Of a stretch of 23,955 nucleotides of DNA, positions 1 to 7,891 are shown in pieces (position 1 is the first letter of the stretch; each line of letters starts with the position of its first letter). The translations under genes were made by a program, and so were the position numbers. The DNA is taken from the NCBI GenBank assembly GCA_031285085.1, contig JAITWW010000133.1, positions 1-23,955 of the forward strand, read 5' to 3'. This stretch comes from Candidatus Methanofilum arcanum. GTDB lineage: Archaea; Halobacteriota; Methanomicrobia; Methanomicrobiales; Methanospirillaceae. The notes under the pieces were generated by a model. It ran no database searches and had not been told where the DNA came from. It saw only the letters and a list, made by a program, of their open reading frames with translations.

Positions 1-555
1 ATCTTTCTCCACTCCCGTACCCCCAAAATAGCACAGGCCCAAACCACGTTGTCCAGCACTGTTTCCTTGTTCTGCGGACTTTGTATACCAGTAAACGGCT
101 TTTTCATAATCTTTCTCCACTCCCTGGCCATTATGATAACAAGAACCTAAATTGTATTGTGAAGCACTGTTTCCTTGTGTTGCTGCTTTCGTATACCAGA
201 AGGAGGCCTTTTCATAATCTCTTTCCACTCCCTTGCCATCGTAATAACAAAGACCAAAAGCATGTTGCCCATGAACATTTCCTTGTTCAGCAGCTTTCAT
301 AAACCATTTTGCTGCTTTTTCATAATCTCCCTCCATTCTCTCACCATCAAAATAAAGATATCCCAAAGCAACTTGTGCATTCTCATGCCCTTGTTTTGCG
401 GCTTTCGTATACCAGGAGAGAGCTTTTTTATTATTCATCCCCACTCCAATACCATTATGATAGCTGAGACCTACAATAAACTGGGCATCAGCGTTCCCTT
501 GTGTAGCTTTTCTTAACAAATCTTTGAATTTGTTACTTGTAGAAAAATTATGCAT
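1..555 (-). CDS. Sel1-like repeat protein, C-terminus beyond window
   Basis: Reading the minus strand from ATG at 555 gives 185 codons with no stop before the window edge, so the protein is partial at its C-terminus. After about 20 N-terminal residues it is built of roughly 36-residue Sel1 (TPR-like) units with the pattern A-Q-x-x-L-G-x-x-Y-x-x-G-x-G-V-x-x-D-Y-x-K-A-x-x-W-Y-x-K-A-A-x-Q-G; four full units and part of a fifth are visible. Sel1 repeats form superhelical scaffolds for protein-protein contacts; no catalytic domain or signal peptide is seen. AGGAGA at 563-568 is 7-8 nt from ATG 555 but only 1-2 nt from the in-frame ATG at 561, so 555 is preferred. A second Sel1 gene lies directly upstream on the same strand, suggesting local duplication. 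The binding partner is unknown. Confidence 0.85.
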   Translation of the reverse strand, partial: MHNFSTSNKFKDLLRKATQGNADAQFIVGLSYHNGIGVGMNNKKALSWYTKAAKQGHENAQVALGYLYFDGERMEGDYEKAAKWFMKAAEQGNVHGQHAFGLCYYDGKGVERDYEKASFWYTKAATQGNSASQYNLGSCYHNGQGVEKDYEKAVYWYTKSAEQGNSAGQRGLGLCYFGGTGVEKD

Positions 556-712
556 TTTCATTCTCCTATTTTATTCAGCGCCTTTTCTGTGGTTTTTTAC
601 ACAGTTAGATAAAGTCATAACGAAATCACCAATTGCAGCAATGAAATATTCATTTATTTGGAAATATCAACAATGCAGGAACAACTCAGAAAAAGACAAT
701 AGAGCACATGTA

Positions 713-802
713 CTAGTAAAATAATCTCAATATCTGTTCTTTTTCCCAGTACTTGTCTTCTATGATTTCTTCACCATCAGCATCTTTTCGATATATCACC
801 AT
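713..802 (-). CDS. possible 29-residue ORF or gene remnant between the Sel1 genes
   Basis: The 562-840 gap between the two Sel1 genes is AT-rich, but the minus strand from ATG 802 to TAG 713 encodes a hydrophilic, coding-looking peptide (MVIYRKDADG start, ...WEKEQILRLFY end). Just upstream another frame reads VLDKYIREW and stops at a TGA overlapping this ATG, so the two pieces could be parts of one gene broken by a frameshift. There is no clear ribosome binding site. I do not recognise it. It may be a decayed C-terminus or chance; the remainder of the gap shows nothing else. Confidence 0.25.
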   Translation of the reverse strand: MVIYRKDADGEEIIEDKYWEKEQILRLFY

Positions 803-840
803 TCACGGATATATTTGTCCAAAACTTCATTTTGAAATCA

Positions 841-1515
841 CTACCTCATTGTGAGGTCTTTTAGTTTTTCTTGTGCCGTGGCATGACCTTGTTCAGCAGC
901 TTTCATATACCATGTAACGGCTTTTTCATAATTTTGTTCTACTCCCTCACCGTTCTCATAACAACGGGCCAAAGCCCCTTGTGCACTCATATCTCCTTGT
1001 TCAGCAGCTTTCGTATACCATTTTACAGCTTCTGTGTAATCTTTCTTCACCCCCTGGCCCCACTCATAACAATTACCCACATCATACTGTGCCTCAACAT
1101 ATCCTTGCTCAGCAGCTTTGGTCCACCAGTGCATGGTTTTTTTATAGTCTTGCTTCACCCCCTCACCCCACTGATAACAAGTACCCAAATCGTATTGTGC
1201 CTCAGCATATCCTTGTTTGGCAGCTTTAGTCCACCATGTTATGGTTTTTTTCTCATCTTCCTCCACTCCCTCACCATCCTTATAGCAATGACCCAGATTG
1301 TATTGTGCCTCAGCATGCCCTTGTTCGGCGGCTTTTGTCCACCATTCTGCAGCTTTTCCATAATCTTCCTCCCCTCCTTTGCCACTGTAATAACAAAGAG
1401 CCAAAGCGTTTTGCGCATCGGCATCGCCGCATGTAGCCTTTGCTAACAAAATTTGGAAATCGTTATCATTGCTATCAGATGTAAAATCAGTGTTGTCAAA
1501 GTATTCCTTCGTCAT
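841..1515 (-). CDS. Sel1-like repeat protein
   Basis: A 224-residue protein of about five and a half Sel1 units (36 residues each) after a short acidic N-terminus. Each unit shows the Sel1 signature, for example A-Q-Y-N-L-G-H-C-Y followed by G-x-G-V-E-x-D and W-W/Y-T/M-K-A-A-E-Q-G. No signal peptide, membrane segment or enzyme domain is visible, so it is probably a cytoplasmic adaptor or scaffold. The frame also has a GTG at 1524, but the bases GTGATT there match the end of the archaeal Shine-Dalgarno AGGAGGTGAT at suitable spacing, so ATG 1515 is the better start. It precedes the partial Sel1 gene on the same strand and shares its repeat consensus, so the pair probably arose by duplication. 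Several Sel1 proteins in a row are uncommon in a methanogen housekeeping region. Confidence 0.88.
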   Translation of the reverse strand: MTKEYFDNTDFTSDSNDNDFQILLAKATCGDADAQNALALCYYSGKGGEEDYGKAAEWWTKAAEQGHAEAQYNLGHCYKDGEGVEEDEKKTITWWTKAAKQGYAEAQYDLGTCYQWGEGVKQDYKKTMHWWTKAAEQGYVEAQYDVGNCYEWGQGVKKDYTEAVKWYTKAAEQGDMSAQGALARCYENGEGVEQNYEKAVTWYMKAAEQGHATAQEKLKDLTMR

Positions 1516-1685
1516 TGTAATCACTTGTATGAATTATTTCATGAAATTTGTTGCTACATGTGAGTTATAAAACATCTATGTAACTATGTAACGAATGTAA
1601 ATATCAGCCTGTCTCAATACCAAAGCAATAGTATTATTGTGTAAATCAGGAGTTGTTCATACTTCCAGACAATGTAATTTTTTTC

Positions 1686-1702
1686 TATTATATACTATAT
1701 AT
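1686..1702 (+). promoter_or_regulatory. TATA-rich promoter upstream of the small ORF and DUF2298 genes
   Basis: The run TATTATATACTATATAT is a good archaeal TATA box. A start site about 25 bases downstream (near 1725) would leave a short leader containing AAGGA and then ATG 1740. It is the best promoter candidate in the 377-bp gap 1516-1892. A second, weaker candidate (AATTATATAG, about 1845-1854) lies closer to the DUF2298 gene. Both are read from sequence only. Confidence 0.4.
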
Positions 1703-1739
1703 TCACATTGAATTTTGATTGCAAATGTAAGGATTTTGG

Positions 1740-1841
1740 ATGAATATATCTGATGAAATATTCCACGAAGGAGGAGTTCTACAAAATATCATAATGTATA
1801 GTACATTGAAAGATGCACAAACAGATGCAAATAAGGAATAA
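1740..1841 (+). CDS. possible 33-residue small protein
   Basis: ATG 1740 to TAA 1839-1841 encodes 33 acidic residues (MNISDEIFHEGG start, ...DAQTDANKE end). It has the signals expected of a real gene: a TATA box about 40-55 bases upstream and AAGGA 6-7 bases before the ATG. It ends about 50 bases before the first DUF2298 gene, so it could be a small operon partner, a leader peptide or a remnant. There is no recognisable motif, membrane segment or cysteine. Confidence is limited because a frame this short can be open by chance. Confidence 0.35.
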   Translation: MNISDEIFHEGGVLQNIIMYSTLKDAQTDANKE

Positions 1842-1892
1842 AGAATTATATAGATGTACAAATTAGGTAAAGAAGTTACAATGGAGAGATAA

Positions 1893-4325
1893 ATGATAGA
1901 AATAGAACATCTACTGTTTGTGTGCGCATGGCTGATCACATATTTTGTCTTACAACTTTGTACCTGGCTCATTCTTCGAGTCTATGTCTCACCAGCACTT
2001 GCATTTCCAGCTTCATTTGCGGTAAGCCTTTTATGGTCCTGTCTGATCAGTTGGTACCTGGCATGGCTCGGCTTTTCTCCAGTATATGCTCTTGGAATCT
2101 TTTTCATACTCACAGGAATTGTACTTGGTGGAAGCAAAGAAGCACGAATTAGGATTTTATCGGATTTGAAAGATGGAAAGTGGTACTATGCATTATTTTT
2201 TACTGTTTTTCTGACCTTTCTTCTCGTTCGAATGTTTTACCCAGACATTTATGTTGGAATCTGGGAAAAATTCATGAATCACGCATTCATTGCATCTATG
2301 ATGCGAACTCCTATTGTTCCACCACTCGACCCCTGGTATGCGGGAGGCACATTAGAGGTATATTATTACCTTGGGCACTGGTGCTTCGCAACTCTTGGAA
2401 GCATCGCACATATTCCTTCTTGGATAGTATTTCAGCTTATAATTCCAACAATTGCCAGTATATCTGCAGTGCAACTATATGGCATTGGAAAACTGGTATC
2501 AAAGAAATTTTCTCTCACACCTGTACTTGTACTCTTCATTGTAAATCCAGCATTTCTATTTTTTTATCTAACTAAAGATAATCATTATAATTTATTTTGG
2601 GATAGTATATATGTTATGCAAGAAGGATATACTGAATACCCTCTATTCACATTCATACTTGGAGACCCACATGCCCATGCATTGGGAGTCTTTAATCAGG
2701 TATTCTTCCTTCTCATGGTTGTATATCTATGTACACGGTGGCAAAAACTCATCAATGCAGAGAGAGCTATGTGTGCATTATTAGCCGGTATATCCCTTGG
2801 AACAATGGTAGGGATGAATGTCTGGAATGCTTTTTCCTCTGCGCCTCTCTTTCTTCTGGCTGCAATTGTCATCTGGTATCAAACACACAGCGGAAAGGAA
2901 CAAGAACCATCTTCTGGGGTCAAAACATGGATTTATAAGGTGTGGACTTATTTATACGGTGATATTGTAGACCTCTTGAAAAAGAGATCAGAAATATCTC
3001 ACTCAAGTGCAGTGATAGTGTATCTCTGGATACTGGTTCCTCTCATTGCCTTCCTCTCATATGCACCGTTTTTCATCATGATGAACCCAGCTGGTGCTCA
3101 AGGAATTGGGATTGTGCATACAAAGACAATGGTATCTGACTTTTTCTTAGCATTTGGTTGGTTTTTATTCCTTTTTCTATGCACACTCTATGCAGATATC
3201 AAAAAACAACCAAAATTATTATTAATTGGAATTCCGTTTATTATCGTAGGATACCCCCTGATTGGCCTTGTTTTGGTACTTTTTGCATACCTTATCGCAA
3301 GACGTGGGGGAGTATTTGATCTCCTTTTTGCTTCTGGACTTTTCCTCGTACTGCTTTGTGAGCTGGTATACATAATAGATTCATTAGATTGGGGTGCCTC
3401 GTATCGGGTGAATACTATTTGGAAAATCTATCATGTAGTCTGGCTTCTTCTTGGAGTCGGAGCGCTATGCAGTGCAAGCATTCATCTAGAAGAGTTCATA
3501 AATCGAGCATATCGTGGAAAAAAAAGAGCTATTGTTGAGAAATATAGCACGAGATTGGTAACTGGTGGGATATTGGTACTCATTCTTTCGGTCCCAATTC
3601 TCAATTATGAATTTAACCCTACAAAATACTCTGAAATTCAAGGACTTGATGGATTAGCTTGGATGGAAAAAGCACACCCAGATGATTATGCTGCAGTCAT
3701 GTACTTACATGAGCTTCCTGGAGAGCATGTACTTGTTGCAGCAGCTGGAGATTTTGATCAGAACAATCAATTTGATCAGTATAATACAAGAATCTCCTCA
3801 GTTACAGGTATCCCTTCTATTCTTGGAGTGTCCTCCCATGAATTGACCTGGCGGGGAAGTAACCCCCCTGGATGGTACCAGGAACGTAGAACGGATATCT
3901 CCACAATATACGAACAACCAAAGCGAGCTTTCGAAATAATGAAGAAGTATAATGCCAATTTGCTGATCCTTGGTGATTCTGAGAGAAAGATGTACCAGAT
4001 TCCAGATGATACAAGTGCGTACCTATCAGATCTCGTGCCTGTTTTCACTGCAGGTCAGACGATGATTTATCAGTTGGCATCAGAAAATGAAAGGTGTGCA
4101 GATGGGTATGCCTTTGTGGATGGTGAATGTTATCCACTCACCGGAAGTGCTACCTGTGCCGATGGGTACACCCTGGTTGATGGTAGATGTTATCCTCTCG
4201 TTGGAAAACCCACCTGTGCCGATGAGTATGCCTTTGTGGATGGTGAATGTTATCCACTGGCTGGAAAACCCACCTGTGCCGATGGGTACACCCTTGTGGA
4301 TGATCTGTGCCATGAAACTACCTAA
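1893..4325 (+). CDS. DUF2298 (Chlor_Arch_YYY) multi-pass membrane protein with C-terminal Cys repeats
   Basis: An 810-residue, very hydrophobic protein with roughly a dozen or more membrane segments. It carries the family's YYYxG motif (YYYLG at residues 157-161) and the G-D-P-H-A-H motif (257-262). A soluble part follows at about 590-730 (IPSILGVSSHE, WRG, LILGDSERKMY), probably outside the cell. The family has no proven activity. Its membrane layout resembles GT-C glycosyltransferases that use polyprenyl-phosphate sugars, so a role in surface glycosylation is inference. Unlike its neighbour, it ends with four 20-residue repeats of the form CADGYxxVDGxCYPLxGxxT (residues 735-810), each holding a C-x10-C pair likely to form a disulfide outside the cell. 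GGAG lies 6 bases before ATG 1893. A paralogue follows 66 bases downstream on the same strand, probably in the same transcript. Confidence 0.85.
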   Translation: MIEIEHLLFVCAWLITYFVLQLCTWLILRVYVSPALAFPASFAVSLLWSCLISWYLAWLGFSPVYALGIFFILTGIVLGGSKEARIRILSDLKDGKWYYALFFTVFLTFLLVRMFYPDIYVGIWEKFMNHAFIASMMRTPIVPPLDPWYAGGTLEVYYYLGHWCFATLGSIAHIPSWIVFQLIIPTIASISAVQLYGIGKLVSKKFSLTPVLVLFIVNPAFLFFYLTKDNHYNLFWDSIYVMQEGYTEYPLFTFILGDPHAHALGVFNQVFFLLMVVYLCTRWQKLINAERAMCALLAGISLGTMVGMNVWNAFSSAPLFLLAAIVIWYQTHSGKEQEPSSGVKTWIYKVWTYLYGDIVDLLKKRSEISHSSAVIVYLWILVPLIAFLSYAPFFIMMNPAGAQGIGIVHTKTMVSDFFLAFGWFLFLFLCTLYADIKKQPKLLLIGIPFIIVGYPLIGLVLVLFAYLIARRGGVFDLLFASGLFLVLLCELVYIIDSLDWGASYRVNTIWKIYHVVWLLLGVGALCSASIHLEEFINRAYRGKKRAIVEKYSTRLVTGGILVLILSVPILNYEFNPTKYSEIQGLDGLAWMEKAHPDDYAAVMYLHELPGEHVLVAAAGDFDQNNQFDQYNTRISSVTGIPSILGVSSHELTWRGSNPPGWYQERRTDISTIYEQPKRAFEIMKKYNANLLILGDSERKMYQIPDDTSAYLSDLVPVFTAGQTMIYQLASENERCADGYAFVDGECYPLTGSATCADGYTLVDGRCYPLVGKPTCADEYAFVDGECYPLAGKPTCADGYTLVDDLCHETT
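4095..4322 (+). repeat. four in-frame 60-bp tandem repeats encoding the Cys-rich tail
   Basis: Units begin at 4095, 4155, 4215 and 4275, each opening with the TGT or TGC Cys codon of CAD(G/E)Y. Units 1 and 3 share AFVDGECYPL, while units 2 and 4 share TLVD, so the array also has a 120-bp higher-order period. This suggests growth by duplication of a two-unit block. The last unit is shortened and diverges (DDLCHETT, stop). The second DUF2298 gene lacks the array entirely. Confidence 0.9.
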
Positions 4326-4391
4326 AACTTATGATATGAGTGATAAAATAAATTGTACAACCAGATGAATAAAATTACACTGGAGAAATAA

Positions 4392-6563
4392 ATGATAGAA
4401 ATAGAACATCTACTGCTTGTGTGTGCATGGCTGATCACATATCTTGCCTTGCAACTTTGTACCTGGCTCATTCTTCGAGTCTGGGTCTCACCACCACTTG
4501 CATTTCCAGCTTCATTTGCGGTAAGCCTTTTATGGTCCTGCCTAATCAGTTGGTACCTGGCATATCTCGGCTTTTCTCCAGTATATACTCTTGGAATCTT
4601 TCTCATTCTTGCGGGCGTTGTACTTGGTACGAGGCAAAAAGAACGAATTGGCATTTTATCTGATCTCATAAAAGAGGGGAGCTGGTACTATGCATTATTT
4701 TTTATTGCTTTTTTTGCAATGCTTGTACTTCGAATGTATTCCCCAGATATTTTCTATATTGGTTGGGAAAAACCCATGAATCACGCATTTATTGCATCTA
4801 TGATGCGCGCTCCTATTATTCCACCACTCGACCCATGGCTTGCAGGCGGGACATTAGAGGTATATTACTACCTTGGGCACTGGTGCTTCGCGACTCTTGG
4901 AATCATTGCACATATTCCTTCTTGGATGGTATTTCAGCTTGCACTTCCAACTGTTGCCAGTGTATCTGCTGTGCAACTGTATGGCATTGGAAAGCTGCTA
5001 CTCAAGAAATTTTCTCTCCTACCTGTCATCTTACTTTTCATTGTAAATCCTTCATTTATATATAATTATATGAGCGGAGTAGAGCCTTTTCATTTACTTT
5101 CTCGTAGTGTATCTGCTGTTCCAGGAACATCGACTGAGTACCCCTTATTTACATTCTTTGGTGGGGATGCCCACACCCATGCACTAGCAGTCTTTAATCA
5201 GCTATTTTTCATCCTGATGGTTGTATATCTATTTACACAGTGGCAGAAACTCGTCAATTCAGAGAGAGCTATGTGTGCAATATTAGCCGGTATTTCTCTT
5301 GGAACAATGTTTGGAATGAATTCCTGGAATGCCTTTTCTTATGGACCTTTTTTTATTCTTGCGGCAGTGGTCATCTGGTATCAAACACACCGTGAAGAAG
5401 GAGAAGAACTTTCTGGAATTTTCAGATGTTTTTCAAATACATGTATTCATTTATCTAATGACATTTTATATCTGTTGAAAAAAAGAAAAGATATATCTCG
5501 TTCAAATGGAGCGATCTTGTATCTCTGGATACTTCTTCCGCTCATTGCTTTCCTCTCATATGCACCGTTTTTTATCATGATGCGCCCGTATAGTGTTCAA
5601 GGAATTGGAATTGTATATACAAAGACAACAGTGCCTGAGTTTTTTCTTGTATTTGGTTGGTTTTTATTTCTTCTTGCATGCACACTTTATTCAGATATCA
5701 AAAAACAACCAATGATATTTGTAATTGCAGTTCCATTCCTTTTAGTAGGATATCCCCTGATTGGCCTTATCCTCGTACTTCTTGCATACCTAATCGCAAG
5801 GCATGAGGGAGCATCTGATTTCCTTTTTGCTTCTGGATTGCTCCTTGCACTGCTTTGTGAGCTTGTATACTTGCTAGATATGACGAATAGTCGAGCGATG
5901 ACGATCTCAAGGTTCTATTATGCAGCTTGGTTTCTCCTTGGAATCGGAGCGTTATGCAGTGCAAGCATTCGTGTAGAGCAGTTCATGGGCCGGGTATGTC
6001 ACACAGAATGGGGAGCTATCATCGAGAAATGCATTACCACTTTGGTAGTTGGTGGAATTTTGGTACTCATTCTTTCGGTACCAATTCTTCATAACTCACT
6101 TGGATCTACAGCATATGGTGAAATTCAAGGTCTTGATGCCTTTTCCTGGTTGGAAAGATCAAATCCAGATGATTATGCTGCAGCCATGTACTTACGTTCT
6201 CTTCCTGGAGAGTATATACTTGCTACAGCACCTGGAGATTTAGGTCTGTACAATACAAGGATGGCCTTTGTTACTGGTATTCCCACGATTCTTGGATTGT
6301 TATCCCATGAAATACACTGGAGGGGAGATAATCCTCCTGGATGGGGAAGAGAACGTATGGCGGATATTTCCATAATATACGAGCAACCAAAACGAGCAGC
6401 TGAGATAATGGAGAAGTACGATGCTGATTTTCTTATTCTTGGTGTGGCTGAGCGAAATACGTATCAGATTCCAGATGATCCTGATGCGTACTTTTTAGAT
6501 CTCGTGCCTATTTTCAGAGCAGGTGAGACGACAATTTACCAGCGGATACAAGAACAAAATTAA
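4392..6563 (+). CDS. DUF2298 (Chlor_Arch_YYY) multi-pass membrane protein, tandem paralogue
   Basis: A 723-residue polytopic membrane protein, clearly a paralogue of the gene just upstream. It has the same N-terminus (MIEIEHLL), YYYLG at 158-162, GGDAHTHALAVFNQ in place of GDPHAHALGVFNQ, and the same soluble C-terminal part (IPTILGLLSHE, WRG, LILGVAERNTY). It stops right after IYQRIQEQN, where its partner continues into the Cys repeats. DNA identity is very high over the first 170 or so bases and over the ribosome binding region (TGGAGAAATAAATG), but a stretch around residues 220-245 is unrelated. The pair therefore looks like a duplication with uneven divergence or gene conversion. A GT-C-like glycosyltransferase role is inferred from fold resemblance only. 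It is probably co-transcribed with the upstream copy. Confidence 0.85.
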   Translation: MIEIEHLLLVCAWLITYLALQLCTWLILRVWVSPPLAFPASFAVSLLWSCLISWYLAYLGFSPVYTLGIFLILAGVVLGTRQKERIGILSDLIKEGSWYYALFFIAFFAMLVLRMYSPDIFYIGWEKPMNHAFIASMMRAPIIPPLDPWLAGGTLEVYYYLGHWCFATLGIIAHIPSWMVFQLALPTVASVSAVQLYGIGKLLLKKFSLLPVILLFIVNPSFIYNYMSGVEPFHLLSRSVSAVPGTSTEYPLFTFFGGDAHTHALAVFNQLFFILMVVYLFTQWQKLVNSERAMCAILAGISLGTMFGMNSWNAFSYGPFFILAAVVIWYQTHREEGEELSGIFRCFSNTCIHLSNDILYLLKKRKDISRSNGAILYLWILLPLIAFLSYAPFFIMMRPYSVQGIGIVYTKTTVPEFFLVFGWFLFLLACTLYSDIKKQPMIFVIAVPFLLVGYPLIGLILVLLAYLIARHEGASDFLFASGLLLALLCELVYLLDMTNSRAMTISRFYYAAWFLLGIGALCSASIRVEQFMGRVCHTEWGAIIEKCITTLVVGGILVLILSVPILHNSLGSTAYGEIQGLDAFSWLERSNPDDYAAAMYLRSLPGEYILATAPGDLGLYNTRMAFVTGIPTILGLLSHEIHWRGDNPPGWGRERMADISIIYEQPKRAAEIMEKYDADFLILGVAERNTYQIPDDPDAYFLDLVPIFRAGETTIYQRIQEQN

Positions 6564-6594
6564 AAAATTGTGATTTCATAACGATGAGAATGAT

Positions 6595-7137
6595 TCATTC
6601 ATGCAGAATCTTTTCTTTTTCTAATCTCCTTTTTTGCAAGAACAAGTGTACAAACCCATACCCAATTCCAAGACCAACGATCAAACAGATGATCCCAGAC
6701 ACTATGTTGAATTGTGCACCATGTGAAAGCCACGCAAGCATATAATATATTCCAGATAATAGAATAACTCCAAAAACAAAACCAACAAGAACAAGTATCC
6801 CGTTTAGATGCTTTATCCGCGAATCAATGTCCGAAAAGAGATCAAATCCATTTTCTCCGGCTTTTTTACGAAAGTACACCCACCGAAGAAGAGATCCGAC
6901 ATGTTCTGCTCCGGTATCTTCAATGAAACGGATATAGTGCACGCTCTCGGGATGTTTTGGTAAATTATTCAACATTTCAAGGCGATACACATACTCTCCA
7001 GGCAATCCTTCTTCAAAGGTATATCTGCAAACTCCAACGTCAGAGAGCTGCCACCCCTTGTTTGACATCTCATTGAGCCATCTCTCTTCTTTCTCAAAGC
7101 TCCATGCCCAAAATAATTTATGAATTATCATTTTCAT
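6595..7137 (-). CDS. DUF2812 domain membrane protein
   Basis: A 180-residue protein. The N-terminal soluble part has the DUF2812 pattern (FWAWSFEKEERWLNEMSNKGW, then YTFEEG and YVYRLE). Two hydrophobic segments (about GILVLVGFVFGVILLSG and IVSGIICLIVGLGIGY) and a basic C-terminus follow. The frame is open 21 codons further upstream inside padR, but GAGGG sits 8 bases before the ATG at 7137, which fixes the start. The start overlaps the end of padR by 20 bp, so the genes are translationally coupled. DUF2812 proteins next to PadR regulators are common in Firmicutes, where the membrane protein is thought to be the regulator's main target or partner. The biochemical role is unknown. In an archaeon this pair may be acquired from bacteria. 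Confidence 0.8.
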   Translation of the reverse strand: MKMIIHKLFWAWSFEKEERWLNEMSNKGWQLSDVGVCRYTFEEGLPGEYVYRLEMLNNLPKHPESVHYIRFIEDTGAEHVGSLLRWVYFRKKAGENGFDLFSDIDSRIKHLNGILVLVGFVFGVILLSGIYYMLAWLSHGAQFNIVSGIICLIVGLGIGYGFVHLFLQKRRLEKEKILHE

Positions 7138-7471
7138 ATTTTCTTCCCTCGATAATTTTCTCTCCGTTTTCCAAAAGCTCCCGTAACCGGGATAACTCAT
7201 TCATAGCCATCCTTTTCCCTAAGGGGGTTATCTCATACTCTTTTTTACGACTGTTTCTTTCTCCAGGAAGGGCAACAATCCATCCTTTTTCAAGTAGAGT
7301 ACTTAAGGCCCCATATAGAGTTCCTGCAGCGAGATGTACACGCCCTGAAGATAGGTCCGCTACTTTTTGCATGATGCCATATCCATGCAGGGGTGAATAC
7401 AATGCGAGCAAAATATAGTAAACGGCTTCAGTTAAGGCTATATTTTCATTTGTCATATGCACTTCAGTCAT
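7118..7471 (-). CDS. PadR-family transcriptional regulator
   Basis: A 117-residue winged-helix protein. The N-terminal helices (LTEAVYYILLALYSPLHGYGIMQ) and the recognition-helix and wing region (LAAGTLYGALSTLLEKGWI, then KEYEITPLGKRM) are standard for PadR. A short C-terminal helix (ELSRLRELLENGEKI) would serve dimerisation, as in the small PadR subfamily 2. The start is either ATG 7471 or ATG 7456; neither has a strong ribosome binding site, so a leaderless transcript is possible. It is followed by, and overlaps, a DUF2812 membrane protein. Three palindromic repeats lie 14-74 bases upstream of ATG 7471 and overlap the only promoter space, which suggests tight autoregulation. PadR proteins are usually repressors released by a small ligand; the ligand here is unknown. 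Confidence 0.88.
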   Translation of the reverse strand: MTEVHMTNENIALTEAVYYILLALYSPLHGYGIMQKVADLSSGRVHLAAGTLYGALSTLLEKGWIVALPGERNSRKKEYEITPLGKRMAMNELSRLRELLENGEKIIEGRKYENDNS

Positions 7472-7484
7472 AATCGCTCGGCGT

Positions 7485-7545
7485 TATAACGGCTACCGAT
7501 ATAACTATGACGCCTACCAGTATAAGTATAACGGCTACCGATATA
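7485..7545 (-). promoter_or_regulatory. three-unit palindromic operator array of the padR promoter
   Basis: Three 19-bp units start at 7485, 7506 and 7527, an exact 21-bp period (two helical turns). Units 1 and 3 are identical (TATAACGGCTACCGATATA); unit 2 differs at four positions. Each is an imperfect palindrome, TATAnCGGnnnCCGnTATA. The array occupies the promoter region of the minus-strand padR gene, and its TATA parts may serve as the TATA box. The likely reading is a set of PadR binding sites on one DNA face, allowing cooperative repression. Binding by PadR is inference from position and symmetry. Confidence 0.75.
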
Positions 7546-7891
7546 GGTGATACACATATTAAGCAGAGCTATTGAGAAGAAATGATTGGTTTTAGGAGAA
7601 AACATCTCTAAACTGGCGAAAGAACACTTTCACTTTGATCCAATATTCAACTCACCGAAATGAGTACTCCTTCAAACTGCAACTCAGAAGACACCCACCC
7701 ACCATAACATACAACAACAAATAAGGATCAAAATCTACTATTTCATATCATATGGGGTTCTATTTTTGAAAATGAGATGCATACATCAGATAGTATGGAA
7801 ACAAAGACATGATCAGCCTCTCACACACGCCTAGAAAAAGAGGAATCATCTCATCAAGGCAGAGATTATCTCTTTAAAACTCTTCGAATAG
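7546..7891. other. intergenic region without a convincing gene
   Basis: About 345 bases between the operator array and the pgi promoter. It is AT-rich. One plus-strand frame (about 7598-7726) stays open for some 40 codons but has no start codon or ribosome binding site. I see no RNA gene, repeat or hairpin beyond chance. Confidence 0.5.

Noticed and set aside
871..1446. 191-codon plus-strand frame opposite the Sel1 gene
   Set aside because: It is the antisense of the repetitive Sel1 coding sequence; the periodic FSSFxxP pattern mirrors the repeat and has no family match.
4080..4368. Repeat-containing frames on both strands over the Cys-repeat region
   Set aside because: They are other-frame readings of the 60-bp tandem repeats encoding the DUF2298 tail, which is in frame with a long real gene.
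7598..7726. Open plus-strand frame of about 40 codons in the padR-pgi gap
   Set aside because: No start codon, no ribosome binding site, and low-complexity composition.
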